64,000 nucleotides of DNA from Pseudomonadota bacterium (GTDB lineage: Bacteria; Pseudomonadota; Gammaproteobacteria; Xanthomonadales; Xanthomonadaceae): NCBI GenBank assembly GCA_023390905.1, contig JAEWBY010000030.1, positions 1 through 64,000 of the forward strand. The letters run 5' to 3'. Both the position numbers and the translations under genes were made by a program. Shown here in pieces: positions 35,846-44,073 of the stretch (its first letter is position 1; each line of letters opens with the position of its first letter). The notes under the pieces are model-generated. The model saw only the letters and a list, made by a program, of their open reading frames with translations. It did not search any database and was not told the origin of the DNA.

Positions 35846-36814
35846 ATGACCCCATCCGCTGCGTGGCACGAACTGCGTCTCTGGCTCGGCATCGAGCGCA
35901 ACACGACCAGTCATGGCGAAAAATGGCTTTCGGCGATCGGCGGGCTGCTCGGCATCGCCTCGGTGTACGTGGTGACCGTCTCGATGTTTCCGCACGGCTT
36001 TGCCGGTACCTCGGGTGGCCTGATCATGCTGGCCTCGATGGGCGCATCGGCGGTGTTGCTGTTCGCCGTGCCGCATGGCGCGCTCTCGCAACCGTGGGCG
36101 CTGATCGGCGGGCACCTGCTGTCGGCCTTCATCGGGGTGAGCTGCCAGAAGCTGCTGCCCGCGCATGCGCTCACGCCGGCGCTGGCGGTGGGCCTGGCGA
36201 TCGGGGCGATGTACTACCTGCGCTGCGTGCACCCGCCCGGTGGCGCGACCGCGCTGGCGGCGGTGATCGGCGGGGCCGATGTGCACGCGCTGGGCTACCA
36301 CTATCTGCTGACGCCGGTGGCGATCAACGTCACCGCGATCATCGCGATGGCGATCGCCTTCAACGTGTTCTTTCCGTGGCGGCGCTATCCGGCGCACCTG
36401 CATCGCCGCCGTCGCGAATCGGTGATCACGCAACCGGCGCGCCGCCAGTTCGAACTGACGCAGGAAGATTTCTCCGCCGCGATGGAGCAGCTCAACTCCT
36501 ACGTGGACATCACCGAGGAGAACCTGACCGAACTGCTCGAACTGGCCAAGCAGCACGCCGAACGCAACGTCACCCACCCGGAGCAGGTCGAGATCGATCG
36601 CTGCTACAGCAACGGCAAGCTCGGGAAACTGTGGAGCGTGCGCCACGTGCTGGCGGCCGAACCGCCTGCATCGTCCGCGCCTGCGCGCGTCTCCTGGCGC
36701 GTGGTCGCGGGCGAAGGGCTGGGACAGCGCGGCACGTCGTCGATCGAGGAATTCCGCCAGTGGGCGCGCTTCGCGGTGCGCGTGCAGGACACTGGCCGCT
36801 GGATCAAGGACTGA
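35846..36814 (+). CDS. HPP-family integral membrane protein
   Basis: A 322-residue protein. Four to five transmembrane helices (about 28-170) contain the family signature CVHPPGGATALAAVIGG, with GTSGGLIMLASMGASAVLLF earlier. A cytoplasmic C-terminal region of about 150 residues, soluble and acidic-helical (DFSAAMEQLNSYVDITEENLTELLELAKQHAERN), follows. Related HPP proteins in chloroplasts and cyanobacteria transport nitrite; that function is not proven here. The start at 35846 is the first Met of the conserved region. It converges on the minus-strand gene at 36822 with 7 bp between the stops. Confidence 0.82.
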   Translation: MTPSAAWHELRLWLGIERNTTSHGEKWLSAIGGLLGIASVYVVTVSMFPHGFAGTSGGLIMLASMGASAVLLFAVPHGALSQPWALIGGHLLSAFIGVSCQKLLPAHALTPALAVGLAIGAMYYLRCVHPPGGATALAAVIGGADVHALGYHYLLTPVAINVTAIIAMAIAFNVFFPWRRYPAHLHRRRRESVITQPARRQFELTQEDFSAAMEQLNSYVDITEENLTELLELAKQHAERNVTHPEQVEIDRCYSNGKLGKLWSVRHVLAAEPPASSAPARVSWRVVAGEGLGQRGTSSIEEFRQWARFAVRVQDTGRWIKD

Positions 36815-36821
36815 CCCGGAT

Positions 36822-37373
36822 TCAACGCGGCAACGCGCGGCGGAACAGCCAAGCGGCCAGCAGCCACAGCCCGGCGAAGGCGACGGTCACCGCGATCGCT
36901 TCGACCGGCGCGGCGTGGAATCCGGCAATCGCCACGATCGCGATCAGCCCCTGCAATGCCGCCATCGCCGACAGCGTGCGCGCCAGCCCGCCGGCGCGCA
37001 GCCGCGTCACCAGCGCGCCGATCGCACCGAACGCCAGCACACCGAAGAACACCAGATTGATCGGATCGCGTTCGCTGCCGAGCAGGCCGACGGCCAGATT
37101 GCTCCACACCATCATGAAGCCGGTGCCGATCGCCACCGCCGCGCCGGCGCGATAGAACGGATGGCGCGAGACGCGCATCGCCAGTTCGCAGCCGCCGCAG
37201 GCGACGAGCAGCATGATCGCGAATACCGCGAAGTCCATGCCGGTCCAGCGCACTTCGTCGGTGAACTGCATCGCCACCCACGGCGTCATCCACAGCACCG
37301 CCGCGCCGCCCCAGACGGGCAGGCGCCAGAGTGGATGGCGTGGAGGTTGCGGTCGCTGCATCGTGCGGTTCAT
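36822..37373 (-). CDS. Unknown six-helix membrane protein
   Basis: A 183-residue protein, almost all hydrophobic. Helices are seen near VWGGAAVLWMTPWVAM, MDFAVFAIMLLVACGGCELAM, AGAAVAIGTGFMMVWSNLAVG, INLVFFGVLAFGAIGALV, MAALQGLIAIVAIAGF and AIAVTVAFAGLWLLAAWLF. The pattern resembles small conserved membrane proteins often found in Xanthomonadaceae, but I cannot name a function. The start codon ATG 37373 gives a basic N-terminus (MNRTMQRPQPPRHPLWR), consistent with an inside N-terminus. It stands alone between the HPP gene and the two-component operon. Confidence 0.7.
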   Translation of the reverse strand: MNRTMQRPQPPRHPLWRLPVWGGAAVLWMTPWVAMQFTDEVRWTGMDFAVFAIMLLVACGGCELAMRVSRHPFYRAGAAVAIGTGFMMVWSNLAVGLLGSERDPINLVFFGVLAFGAIGALVTRLRAGGLARTLSAMAALQGLIAIVAIAGFHAAPVEAIAVTVAFAGLWLLAAWLFRRALPR

Positions 37374-37571
37374 GTGGATCTGCCTGTGCGGGGAGAAAGG
37401 TGCGGAGCGCTGTCCGCAACGTCCATCTTCCGCATCCCGGTGAGCGCACGACGAATGCTGTGTGAAGCAAGCGCGAAGTCCGCTTTCAATCAGGCGCCGT
37501 TGTCGGGCCCTTTCGTTCGGAAGCGAAGTCGGGCGAGGCGACCGGCCGGCTCCGGAGCGGATGGGTTGGCG

Positions 37572-39509
37572 CTAGGTGCTATGCAGCAGCCCGTGCACCC
37601 GGCCCAGCAGTTCCTTCAGCGAATATGGCTTGCCGAGCAGATCCATGCGCTGGTCGAGACGGTCCTCGCCCTCCAGCGTCAACTCGGCATAGCCGGTGAC
37701 GAACAGCACGCGCAGATCCGGCCGCCGCCGCCGCGCGGCAGCGGCAAGATCCCGCCCGTTCATGCCGGGCAGGCCGATGTCGGTCAGCAACAGATCCACA
37801 TCGGGATGCGCGCTGAGCAGTTCGAGCGCTTCGTTGCCTTCGGCCGCTTCGATCACCACGTAGCCGGCGTCGGTGAGCACTTCGCGCGCCATCATGCGTA
37901 CCAGGTCCGAATCATCGACCAGCAGGATCCGCTGCGCCTGGCCCGGCGCGGGGACATCGGCGATCGCCAGCGCCTCGCGCGCGGCCGTCTGGCTGCGCGG
38001 CAGCAGCAGCGTCACCGTGGTGCCGTGGCCGACCTGGCTGTCGATGCGCACCGCGCCGCCACTCTGGCGCACGAAGCCGTACACCATGGAAAGGCCCAGC
38101 CCGGTACCGCGCCCGATCGGCTTGGTCGTGAAGAACGGCTCGAACACCTTGTCCAGCACGTCCTGCGGAATCCCTGAACCATTGTCGTTGACGCGCACGA
38201 ATACGTACTCGCCATCGGCCAGATCGGTTTCGCCGCGCACCGTGCGCATGCCGGTGTCCACGCGGATCAGGCCGCCATTGGGCAGGGCGTCGCGCGCGTT
38301 GACCACCAGATTGATCAGCACGTTGTCGAGCGTGTCGGCGTCGGCGACCACCACGTGCGGCGATGGCGACAGTTTCAGTTCGAGCTGGATGTTCTCCGGG
38401 ATCGCGCGGCGCAGCATGTCGTCCAGCGCGAGCAGGCGCTGGTTGATGTCGAACGGCTCGGCATCCAGTGGCTTCTTGCGCGCGAACGCGAGCATGCGCT
38501 GGGTCAGCGCCCCGGCGCGCTGCGAGGCGGCCAGCGCGATTTCCAGGAAGGGCGGAATGCGTGCATGGTTGCCGCGCTGCACTTCCAGCGCGGCCATGTC
38601 GATGCCGCCGATGATGCTGGTGAGCAGGTTGTTGAAATCGTGCGCGATGCCGCCGGTGAGCTGGCCGAGCGCATCCATTTTCTGCGCCTGCACGAGTTGC
38701 TGCTCGGCGCGGCGGCGCTCCTCGATCTGGTGCGCCAGTTCCTGCTGGGTGTAGTCGAGTTCGCGCTGGCGGGCGCGATCGCGATTGACGTGCAGGGTGA
38801 TGTCCTGCACGAACAGCAGGCCGATGCCGGGTTCGCGGTACGGCGCGATGCGCCACTCGGTATCGCGGTGTTCGCCCTGCGTGTTCAATTCGAGCTGGCC
38901 CTGCCAGCGCTGCCGCGTGGCGAGGGCTTCGCGCATGCCGTCCAGCGATCCGTTCTGATCGCGCAACGCCGCATCCAGGCAATCGCCGGGCTTGAGACCG
39001 GTGAGCCGGGTGAACGCCTGATTGCCGTCGCTGATGCACAGGTGCGCGTCGATCACGGCGATCGGCGCGCCGGTGTTCTCGAAGATCTCGCGGAAATTCG
39101 CTTCGGTATGGCGCAGTGCGTCCTCGGCGCGGCGTGCACGCAGCAGGCTGCGCAGCGTCGCCAGCAGCACATCCGGATCGATCGGATGGATCAGGTAGGC
39201 ATCGGCGCCGGCGTCCAGGCCGGTCACCATGTCGCCGGAGGCGATCGCCGCCGCCGACACGTGCACGACCGGCAGCAGCGCCGTATTGGGTTGCATGCGC
39301 AGCTGCCGGACGATGTCGAACCCGCTGACATCGGGCAGGTTGACGTCGAGAATCAGCGCGGCCACGTCCTGCGCTTCGAGCAGCGCCAGGCCGTCGGCGC
39401 CGGTGGCGGCTTCGAGCACGTCGTATCCGTGCCGCGTCAGCGCGCGACGGATCGAATAGCGCGTGACCTCGTTGTCGTCCACGATCAGGATGGGGCGTTC
39501 GTCAAGCAT
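37572..39509 (-). CDS. Hybrid histidine kinase REC-PAS-HisKA-HATPase-REC
   Basis: A 645-residue soluble hybrid kinase. The N-terminal receiver has Asp55 (LILDVNLPDVSG). A PAS domain (about 130-240) contains FREIFENTGAPIAVIDAHL and DITLHVNRDR. The HisKA box GGIAHDFNNLL holds His290. The ATPase domain shows NLVVNARDALPNGG, DNGSGIP and GTGLGLSMVYGFVRQSGG. A C-terminal receiver has LLLTDIGLPGMNGRD. Two receivers on one kinase allow both input from an upstream kinase and output. It is the last gene of the stressosome operon and overlaps the previous kinase by 8 bp, so it likely receives its signal from that protein or from the stressosome. Confidence 0.9.
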   Translation of the reverse strand: MLDERPILIVDDNEVTRYSIRRALTRHGYDVLEAATGADGLALLEAQDVAALILDVNLPDVSGFDIVRQLRMQPNTALLPVVHVSAAAIASGDMVTGLDAGADAYLIHPIDPDVLLATLRSLLRARRAEDALRHTEANFREIFENTGAPIAVIDAHLCISDGNQAFTRLTGLKPGDCLDAALRDQNGSLDGMREALATRQRWQGQLELNTQGEHRDTEWRIAPYREPGIGLLFVQDITLHVNRDRARQRELDYTQQELAHQIEERRRAEQQLVQAQKMDALGQLTGGIAHDFNNLLTSIIGGIDMAALEVQRGNHARIPPFLEIALAASQRAGALTQRMLAFARKKPLDAEPFDINQRLLALDDMLRRAIPENIQLELKLSPSPHVVVADADTLDNVLINLVVNARDALPNGGLIRVDTGMRTVRGETDLADGEYVFVRVNDNGSGIPQDVLDKVFEPFFTTKPIGRGTGLGLSMVYGFVRQSGGAVRIDSQVGHGTTVTLLLPRSQTAAREALAIADVPAPGQAQRILLVDDSDLVRMMAREVLTDAGYVVIEAAEGNEALELLSAHPDVDLLLTDIGLPGMNGRDLAAAARRRRPDLRVLFVTGYAELTLEGEDRLDQRMDLLGKPYSLKELLGRVHGLLHST

Positions 39510-40362
39510 CGAGGCTCTCCTTGTCCAGGCGCACCGGCACGATCACGAAGAACTCCGAGCCCACGCCGGGCGTGCTGTTCACGCCCACGCGCCCGCCGAG
39601 CAGTTCGGCGAAGCGCTTACACAGCGCCAGGCCAAGGCCGGTGCCGCGTACCTTTTTCTGCAGCGGTGAATCGAGCTGGCTGAAATCCTGGAAGATGCGC
39701 TCGTGCAGTTCCGGCGCGATGCCGATTCCGGTGTCGCGCACGCTGAAGCGGATCTCGTCGTGGCCGATCGCTTCGGCGCCGACGCGCACTTCGCCGCGTG
39801 CGGTGAACTTCAGTGCGTTGGAAATGAAGTTGCGCAGGATCTGCGCCAGCTTCTTGTCGTCGGTGTAGAGCTGGGTCGGTCCGCGCGGCGAATCGAAGAT
39901 CAGCTCCACGCCCGCGCCTTCCACCAGCGGCCGGAACATGCCGCGCAGCGCCGAGAACAGATCCATCATGTCGAACCACGCTGGCGAGATGGTGATGCGG
40001 CCGGCTTCGATCTTGGCCAGATCGAGCAGGTCGTCGACCATCTCGCTCAGCTCGCGGGTCGAGCGGCTGATGAAACCGATCTGCGTCCGCTGATCGTCGC
40101 TGAGCGGGCCATCGACCTGATCCTCCAGCAAGCGCGTGATGCTCAGGATCGACACCAGCGGCGTGCGGAACTCATGGCTCATGTAGGAGAGGAAGCGGCT
40201 CTTGAGTTCGGAGACCTGCTTGAGCTGTTCGGCCTGCGCGTCGAGTTCAGCGTACAGCGCGAGCACGCCCTGGTTGGTTTCCTCCAGTTCGTCGCGCAGC
40301 GCCTGGTTCTCTTCGCGCAGTCGTTCCAGTGCCTGGTCCGGCGGTGGTGGCGATGTGCTCAC
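39502..40362 (-). CDS. Soluble sensor histidine kinase of the stressosome operon
   Basis: A 286-residue kinase. An N-terminal coiled coil (residues 8-55, LERLREENQALRDELEETN) replaces a sensor domain. HisKA follows with His63 in SYMSHEFRTPL, then HATPase with NFISNALKFTARG, DTGIGIAPELHERIF and GTGLGLALCKRFAELLGG. It has no membrane segment, so its signal must come from a cytoplasmic partner. The gene starts 1 bp after the ATPase-phosphatase gene and overlaps the next hybrid kinase. Its short coiled input fits docking to the RsbT-type switch released from the stressosome, but that is inference. Confidence 0.88.
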   Translation of the reverse strand: MSTSPPPPDQALERLREENQALRDELEETNQGVLALYAELDAQAEQLKQVSELKSRFLSYMSHEFRTPLVSILSITRLLEDQVDGPLSDDQRTQIGFISRSTRELSEMVDDLLDLAKIEAGRITISPAWFDMMDLFSALRGMFRPLVEGAGVELIFDSPRGPTQLYTDDKKLAQILRNFISNALKFTARGEVRVGAEAIGHDEIRFSVRDTGIGIAPELHERIFQDFSQLDSPLQKKVRGTGLGLALCKRFAELLGGRVGVNSTPGVGSEFFVIVPVRLDKESLDA

Positions 40363-40363
40363 G

Positions 40364-41380
40364 TCAGTTCCCCAGGCGCAGGATCAGCAGGCTGGCGTCG
40401 TCGCGGCCGCGATCGAAATCGCGGATCAGCACGGCGGCGATGAGGGCCGGATGGCGCAGCGCCAGGCCGGGATAATCCTTGAGGTTCCAGCGGTTCTGCA
40501 GGCCGTCGCTGTGCAGCGCGAGCAGTTTGCCCTCAGCGTCCGCGAACAGCAGATCATTGCGGCTGCGCGGGAACGGACCCACGCCGGTGATGCCCGGATG
40601 CGAGGCCAGCCCGCGCGAGCGGCCGGCCTGCGGATCGAGCAGCGCGCCGGAAATATTGCCGGTGCCGGCAAAGCGCAGCACGCCCTGCTCGTATTGCGCG
40701 ACCGCCGTCGCGCCGCCGCGTGTGCCGTTCATCGACGCATGCAGGTGCTGGAGCATTGCGGTCGCGCTGGCCGCTGGTTCCGCTTCGGCCGCCGCGATCA
40801 CGCCGGCATTGGCCGCCACCGATGCGGCCGCGCCATGGCCCAGTCCATCAATGATCACCAGCGTCCAGCATCCGCCTTCATGACGCAGATGCCAGGCATC
40901 GCCGCACACGGTTTCATCATGCATCGGCAAGCGCCAACCGCCATACGGCTGATCCGCATCCTGACGTGCGCCCGGGTACAGACGCGCGCAGACGATCGCG
41001 CCGCGCGCATCGCTCCACGCATCCATCCACTGCGTCTGCCGCTGCACGCCGCCCAGGCCGATGCCCTGCGTGCCCTGGGTGGAATAGCCATCGCGCAGGC
41101 CTTCGCTCAAGGCGAAGCCCGGCCCGCGATCGATCGCGCACAGCTCCAGGCCCAGGCAATCGCGCCCGGCCACCGGCATCAGGGTCAGATGACCGCCGAG
41201 GCCATGCTTGAGGATGTTGGTCGAAAGTTCGGTGGCCACCAGCGCGGCGCGACCGGCATCGATCTCGTCGAATCCCAGATCGCGCGCGAGCTGCTGTGTT
41301 TCGCGACGCGCCTGTCCCACCTGGCTCTGCTCGTCGATGACCACACGGCGAGTAATCGGACCGGTGAAGTTCACTTCCAT
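40364..41380 (-). CDS. RsbT-like ATPase fused to PP2C/SpoIIE phosphatase (RsbX/RsbU-like)
   Basis: A 338-residue two-domain protein. Residues 1-140 are a GHKL fold of the anti-sigma/RsbT type (AALVATELSTNILKHG and the Gly-rich TQGTQGIGLGG). Residues 150-338 are a PP2C-type phosphatase of the SpoIIE group with metal-binding Asp in GDAWHL and VIIDGLGHG, and late Asp in LLALHSDGL and RGRDDASLLILR. Such proteins remove phosphate from RsbS and RsbR and reset the complex. The ATG at 41380 overlaps the rsbT stop by 10 bp; longer in-frame starts would lie inside rsbT. The fusion of kinase-like and phosphatase-like domains is notable. Confidence 0.85.
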   Translation of the reverse strand: MEVNFTGPITRRVVIDEQSQVGQARRETQQLARDLGFDEIDAGRAALVATELSTNILKHGLGGHLTLMPVAGRDCLGLELCAIDRGPGFALSEGLRDGYSTQGTQGIGLGGVQRQTQWMDAWSDARGAIVCARLYPGARQDADQPYGGWRLPMHDETVCGDAWHLRHEGGCWTLVIIDGLGHGAAASVAANAGVIAAAEAEPAASATAMLQHLHASMNGTRGGATAVAQYEQGVLRFAGTGNISGALLDPQAGRSRGLASHPGITGVGPFPRSRNDLLFADAEGKLLALHSDGLQNRWNLKDYPGLALRHPALIAAVLIRDFDRGRDDASLLILRLGN

Positions 41381-41778
41381 TTGGTGATGGACACACGCGT
41401 GCCGCTGCCGGGGCGGCTGTCCAGTTCGAACTCGTCGACCAGCCGACGCGCGCCGGACAGGCCCAGGCCCAGGCCGTTGCCGGAGGTCCAGCCGTCGGTC
41501 AGTGCCTGCGCGATGTCGGGAATGCCCGGCCCATTGTCGCGGAAGGTCAGGCGAAGACCGCTGCGCACGCCATCGCTGAGCAGTTCCCAGTCCATGTCGC
41601 CGCCGGCGCCGTAGATCACCGCGTTGCGCGCCAGTTCGCTGGCGGCCGTGATCAACTTGGTCTGATCCACCAGGCGCAATCCGCATTGCACCGCCAGCCG
41701 GCGGGCGGCCTGGCGCGCGAGCACGACGTCCTGTTCGGTGCGCACCGGATGCGTGCCGGTGTCGGCGATCGTGCTCAT
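41371..41778 (-). CDS. rsbT: Stressosome switch kinase RsbT
   Basis: A 135-residue GHKL-family serine/threonine kinase. It has KLITAASELARNAVIYGAGG (N box), FRDNGPGIPDI (G1 box) and NGLGLGLSGARRLVDEF (G2 box), as in Bacillus RsbT. In known stressosomes it is held by RsbR/RsbS, phosphorylates them on stress, and leaves to activate a downstream partner. The gene overlaps rsbS by 4 bp and the phosphatase fusion by 10 bp. Here no sigma-B or RsbU gene follows, so its released target is probably one of the two kinases or the fused phosphatase. Confidence 0.9.
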   Translation of the reverse strand: MSTIADTGTHPVRTEQDVVLARQAARRLAVQCGLRLVDQTKLITAASELARNAVIYGAGGDMDWELLSDGVRSGLRLTFRDNGPGIPDIAQALTDGWTSGNGLGLGLSGARRLVDEFELDSRPGSGTRVSITKWK

Positions 41779-42134
41779 TCGATCGGGCCGGCCCGCAGCA
41801 GCTTCATGCCGCGCTCCACGTCCAGCGCCGTGCGCACGCCCGGCAGGGTCAGGCCCAGTTCGGTCAGGGTGATCGCCACGGCCGGCTGCATGCCGACCAC
41901 CACCGTGGTGGCGTCCATGACGCGGGCCAGTCCGGAAATCGTGCTGATCATGCGGCCGATGAACGAATCGACGATGTCCAGCGCGGAGATGTCGATGAGC
42001 ACGCCGCGCGCCGAGGTGCGGCTGATCGTCTCGGACAGATCATCCTGCAGCGCCAGCGCGAGCTGATCGTGCATGTCGACCTGGATGGTGACCAGCAGCA
42101 GGTCTCCCATCCGCAGAATGGGAATGCGATCCAT
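41775..42134 (-). CDS. rsbS: Stressosome scaffold STAS protein RsbS
   Basis: A 119-residue single STAS domain. Ser57 in LIDISALDIVDSFIGRMI aligns with the phosphorylated Ser59 of Bacillus RsbS (DSFIAKVI context). IPILRMGDLLLVTIQVDMHD at the N-terminus is also typical. It should form the stressosome core together with RsbR. The gene starts 3 bp after the rsbR stop and overlaps rsbT, so the order R-S-T is the canonical one. Confidence 0.9.
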   Translation of the reverse strand: MDRIPILRMGDLLLVTIQVDMHDQLALALQDDLSETISRTSARGVLIDISALDIVDSFIGRMISTISGLARVMDATTVVVGMQPAVAITLTELGLTLPGVRTALDVERGMKLLRAGPIE

Positions 42135-42137
42135 GCG

Positions 42138-42992
42138 TCAGGCCTTGCCCACCACGAAGCCCGAACGCTTGAGCGCCAGCGACAGCGCATCGGCAAGGTT
42201 GGCCTTGGTGGTGATGCCCTGCAGATCGAGCCCGAGGTGGACGATCGTCTGCGCGATCTGCGGGCGCACGCCGCTGATGATCGCGTCCGCGCCCATCAGC
42301 CGGATTGCGGTGACGGTCTTGAGCAGGTGCTGGGCGACCAGCGTGTCCACGGTCGGTACGCCGGTGATGTCGATGATCGCGATTTCCGATCCGGTCTCCA
42401 CGATCCGCTGCAGCAGCGATTCCATCACCACCTGCGTGCGCTGCGAATCCAGCGTGCCGATCATCGGCAGCGCCAGCACGCCGTCCCACAGCTTGACCAC
42501 CGGCGTGGACAGCTCCAGCAGTTCTTCCTGCTGGCGCACGATGATGTCCTCGCGCGTTTTCTGGAACGTGCGCACGGTGTGCATGCCGAGCGAATCGAGC
42601 AGTTCGGACACGGCCCACAGTTCGGAGGCGAGCTGGGTCGGATCGCTGCCGTATTCGGACTGCACCAGATCGAACAGCGGCCGCTTCATCGACAGGATGA
42701 AGTACGCGGTATGGCGCGATTCAAAGCCCTGCGCGGCGCGGCTGCGCGAGAGGCGTTCGAGGAACTGGCGCAGTTCATCCCATTCGCGGCTCTGCAGGTT
42801 GTCCAGATCGCCGTGGCTCATGCCCTGCACCAGCAGGCGCAGGAAATCGCGTGTCTGTCCGTCCAGTTCCTGCGGCGAAATACGACTCTCGTGCGCCGAA
42901 CCCTTGTCCTTCAGATTGGCCTGCCAGCTCTGCAGCAATGAAGTTTCATCGCGCTGCATCCGTTGAATCGTGCGCTCTTGCAATGCAGCCAT
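42138..42992 (-). CDS. rsbR: Stressosome sensor RsbR (N-terminal sensor plus STAS)
   Basis: A 284-residue protein. Residues 1-150 are all-helical and likely fold as a non-haem globin-like sensor turret. Residues 155-284 form a STAS domain with LSTPVVKLWDGVLALPMIGTLD and AIIDITGVPTVDTLVAQHLL. Candidate phosphothreonines are Thr180 and Thr217, in the regions matching Thr171 and Thr205 of Bacillus RsbRA. The Met at 42992 is chosen over an upstream ATG at 43055 because it starts the family-like sequence. It heads the stressosome operon. Only one RsbR paralogue is in the window, so sensing diversity must come from elsewhere if present. Confidence 0.9.
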   Translation of the reverse strand: MAALQERTIQRMQRDETSLLQSWQANLKDKGSAHESRISPQELDGQTRDFLRLLVQGMSHGDLDNLQSREWDELRQFLERLSRSRAAQGFESRHTAYFILSMKRPLFDLVQSEYGSDPTQLASELWAVSELLDSLGMHTVRTFQKTREDIIVRQQEELLELSTPVVKLWDGVLALPMIGTLDSQRTQVVMESLLQRIVETGSEIAIIDITGVPTVDTLVAQHLLKTVTAIRLMGADAIISGVRPQIAQTIVHLGLDLQGITTKANLADALSLALKRSGFVVGKA

Positions 42993-43119
42993 GCGGGCTC
43001 GCCGAATGTGAAAGAAGACACACAGGGTAGAGCAAGCCATCCGCCTTGACCACAAATTTGAACAGCGCCCAGGGGGGCTTTCACGCGGTGTTTACAAGCC
43101 TGGCCCGACTGTGGCGCGT

Positions 43120-44073
43120 TCAGCGTGCAACGTCCGGGAAGTTTCCGGCCAGCAGCGCGGCGTAAAGGGCGGCGCCGTAATGCGGTTCGAACCGCGGCAC
43201 GCGGATGTCGTAGTTCGGGCACGCGCGCAGCAATGCAGCACGGAACGGATGCAGCAGCCGCTGGCCCGCGCTGAACGCACCGCCGGAGAACGACACCGGC
43301 ACGGTTTCATTATCGGCAAACCCGAGTGCGCGGCGCAGCGCATCGACGATCGCGGCCAGTTCCTGCCCGGCCTGATCGAAGATCGCCGCCGCCGCCGCGT
43401 CACCGGCTTCGGCCGCGCGGCACACCAGCACCGACAACTGCGCCAGTTCGCCGCGCGTATATGCCTGTTCGCCATAGATGCGCGCGCAGATGTCCAGATC
43501 CGATTCCAGCGCCAGCGTCTGGTTGAACAGCGCATGCAACGGGCCCTTCGGCAGGCGGCCATCGCTCATGCGCGAATACAGGTTCAGGCCCTGCACGGCG
43601 ATCCAGTGCGCGGAGCCTTCATCGGAAAACGCTTCGCCCCAGCCACCGGCGCGCGCGGCCTGTCCGCGACGCTGGCCGTAGCCGATCGAACCGGTGCCGG
43701 CGACGATGTTGATGCCATCGGCGCAGGCCAGCGAGCCGGCCCAGCCGCACACCATGTCGTTGTCGCAGCGATACCGATCATGGCCGAGGATGGCGGCGGG
43801 GATCGCATCGAGTTTCGGCGTGGCCTGGCCGTCCTCGCCATGCGCGGGGAGACCGAAGAACGCGTAGCCGACATCATCCAGGTCCAGGCCGGCATCGGTC
43901 AGCACCTGCCGGATGCCATCGGCGAGGACGGCGCGCACGCCTTCGAGCCCGACCTGCGGGTGATACGTGGTGCCGAGCTGCGCCTGTGCGAGCAACCGGC
44001 CGGAGGCATCGATCACGGCGAAACGGGTCTTCGTTCCGCCGCCGTCGACGCCCAGGTATGCGGTGCGCGTCAT
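43120..44073 (-). CDS. N-acetylhexosamine kinase (BadF/BcrA-type ATPase family), AgaK-like
   Basis: A 317-residue kinase of the ASKHA superfamily. It shows the phosphate-1 loop YLGVDGGGTKTRFAV, the phosphate-2 motif NIVAGTGSIGYGQ, GGWGEAFSDEGSAHW, and the adenosine motif VSFSGGAFSAG. This set is typical of bacterial GlcNAc/GalNAc kinases of the BadF group. Its place after agaS points to GalNAc, giving GalNAc-6-phosphate. The gene overlaps agaS by 4 bp. It is the last gene of the operon, with about 127 bp to the stressosome genes and no clear terminator between them. Confidence 0.85.
   Translation of the reverse strand: MTRTAYLGVDGGGTKTRFAVIDASGRLLAQAQLGTTYHPQVGLEGVRAVLADGIRQVLTDAGLDLDDVGYAFFGLPAHGEDGQATPKLDAIPAAILGHDRYRCDNDMVCGWAGSLACADGINIVAGTGSIGYGQRRGQAARAGGWGEAFSDEGSAHWIAVQGLNLYSRMSDGRLPKGPLHALFNQTLALESDLDICARIYGEQAYTRGELAQLSVLVCRAAEAGDAAAAAIFDQAGQELAAIVDALRRALGFADNETVPVSFSGGAFSAGQRLLHPFRAALLRACPNYDIRVPRFEPHYGAALYAALLAGNFPDVAR

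Noticed and set aside
37374..37571. Possible small gene between the membrane protein and the hybrid kinase
   Set aside because: No frame with a start, Shine-Dalgarno and plausible composition was seen; it is treated as promoter and spacer DNA.
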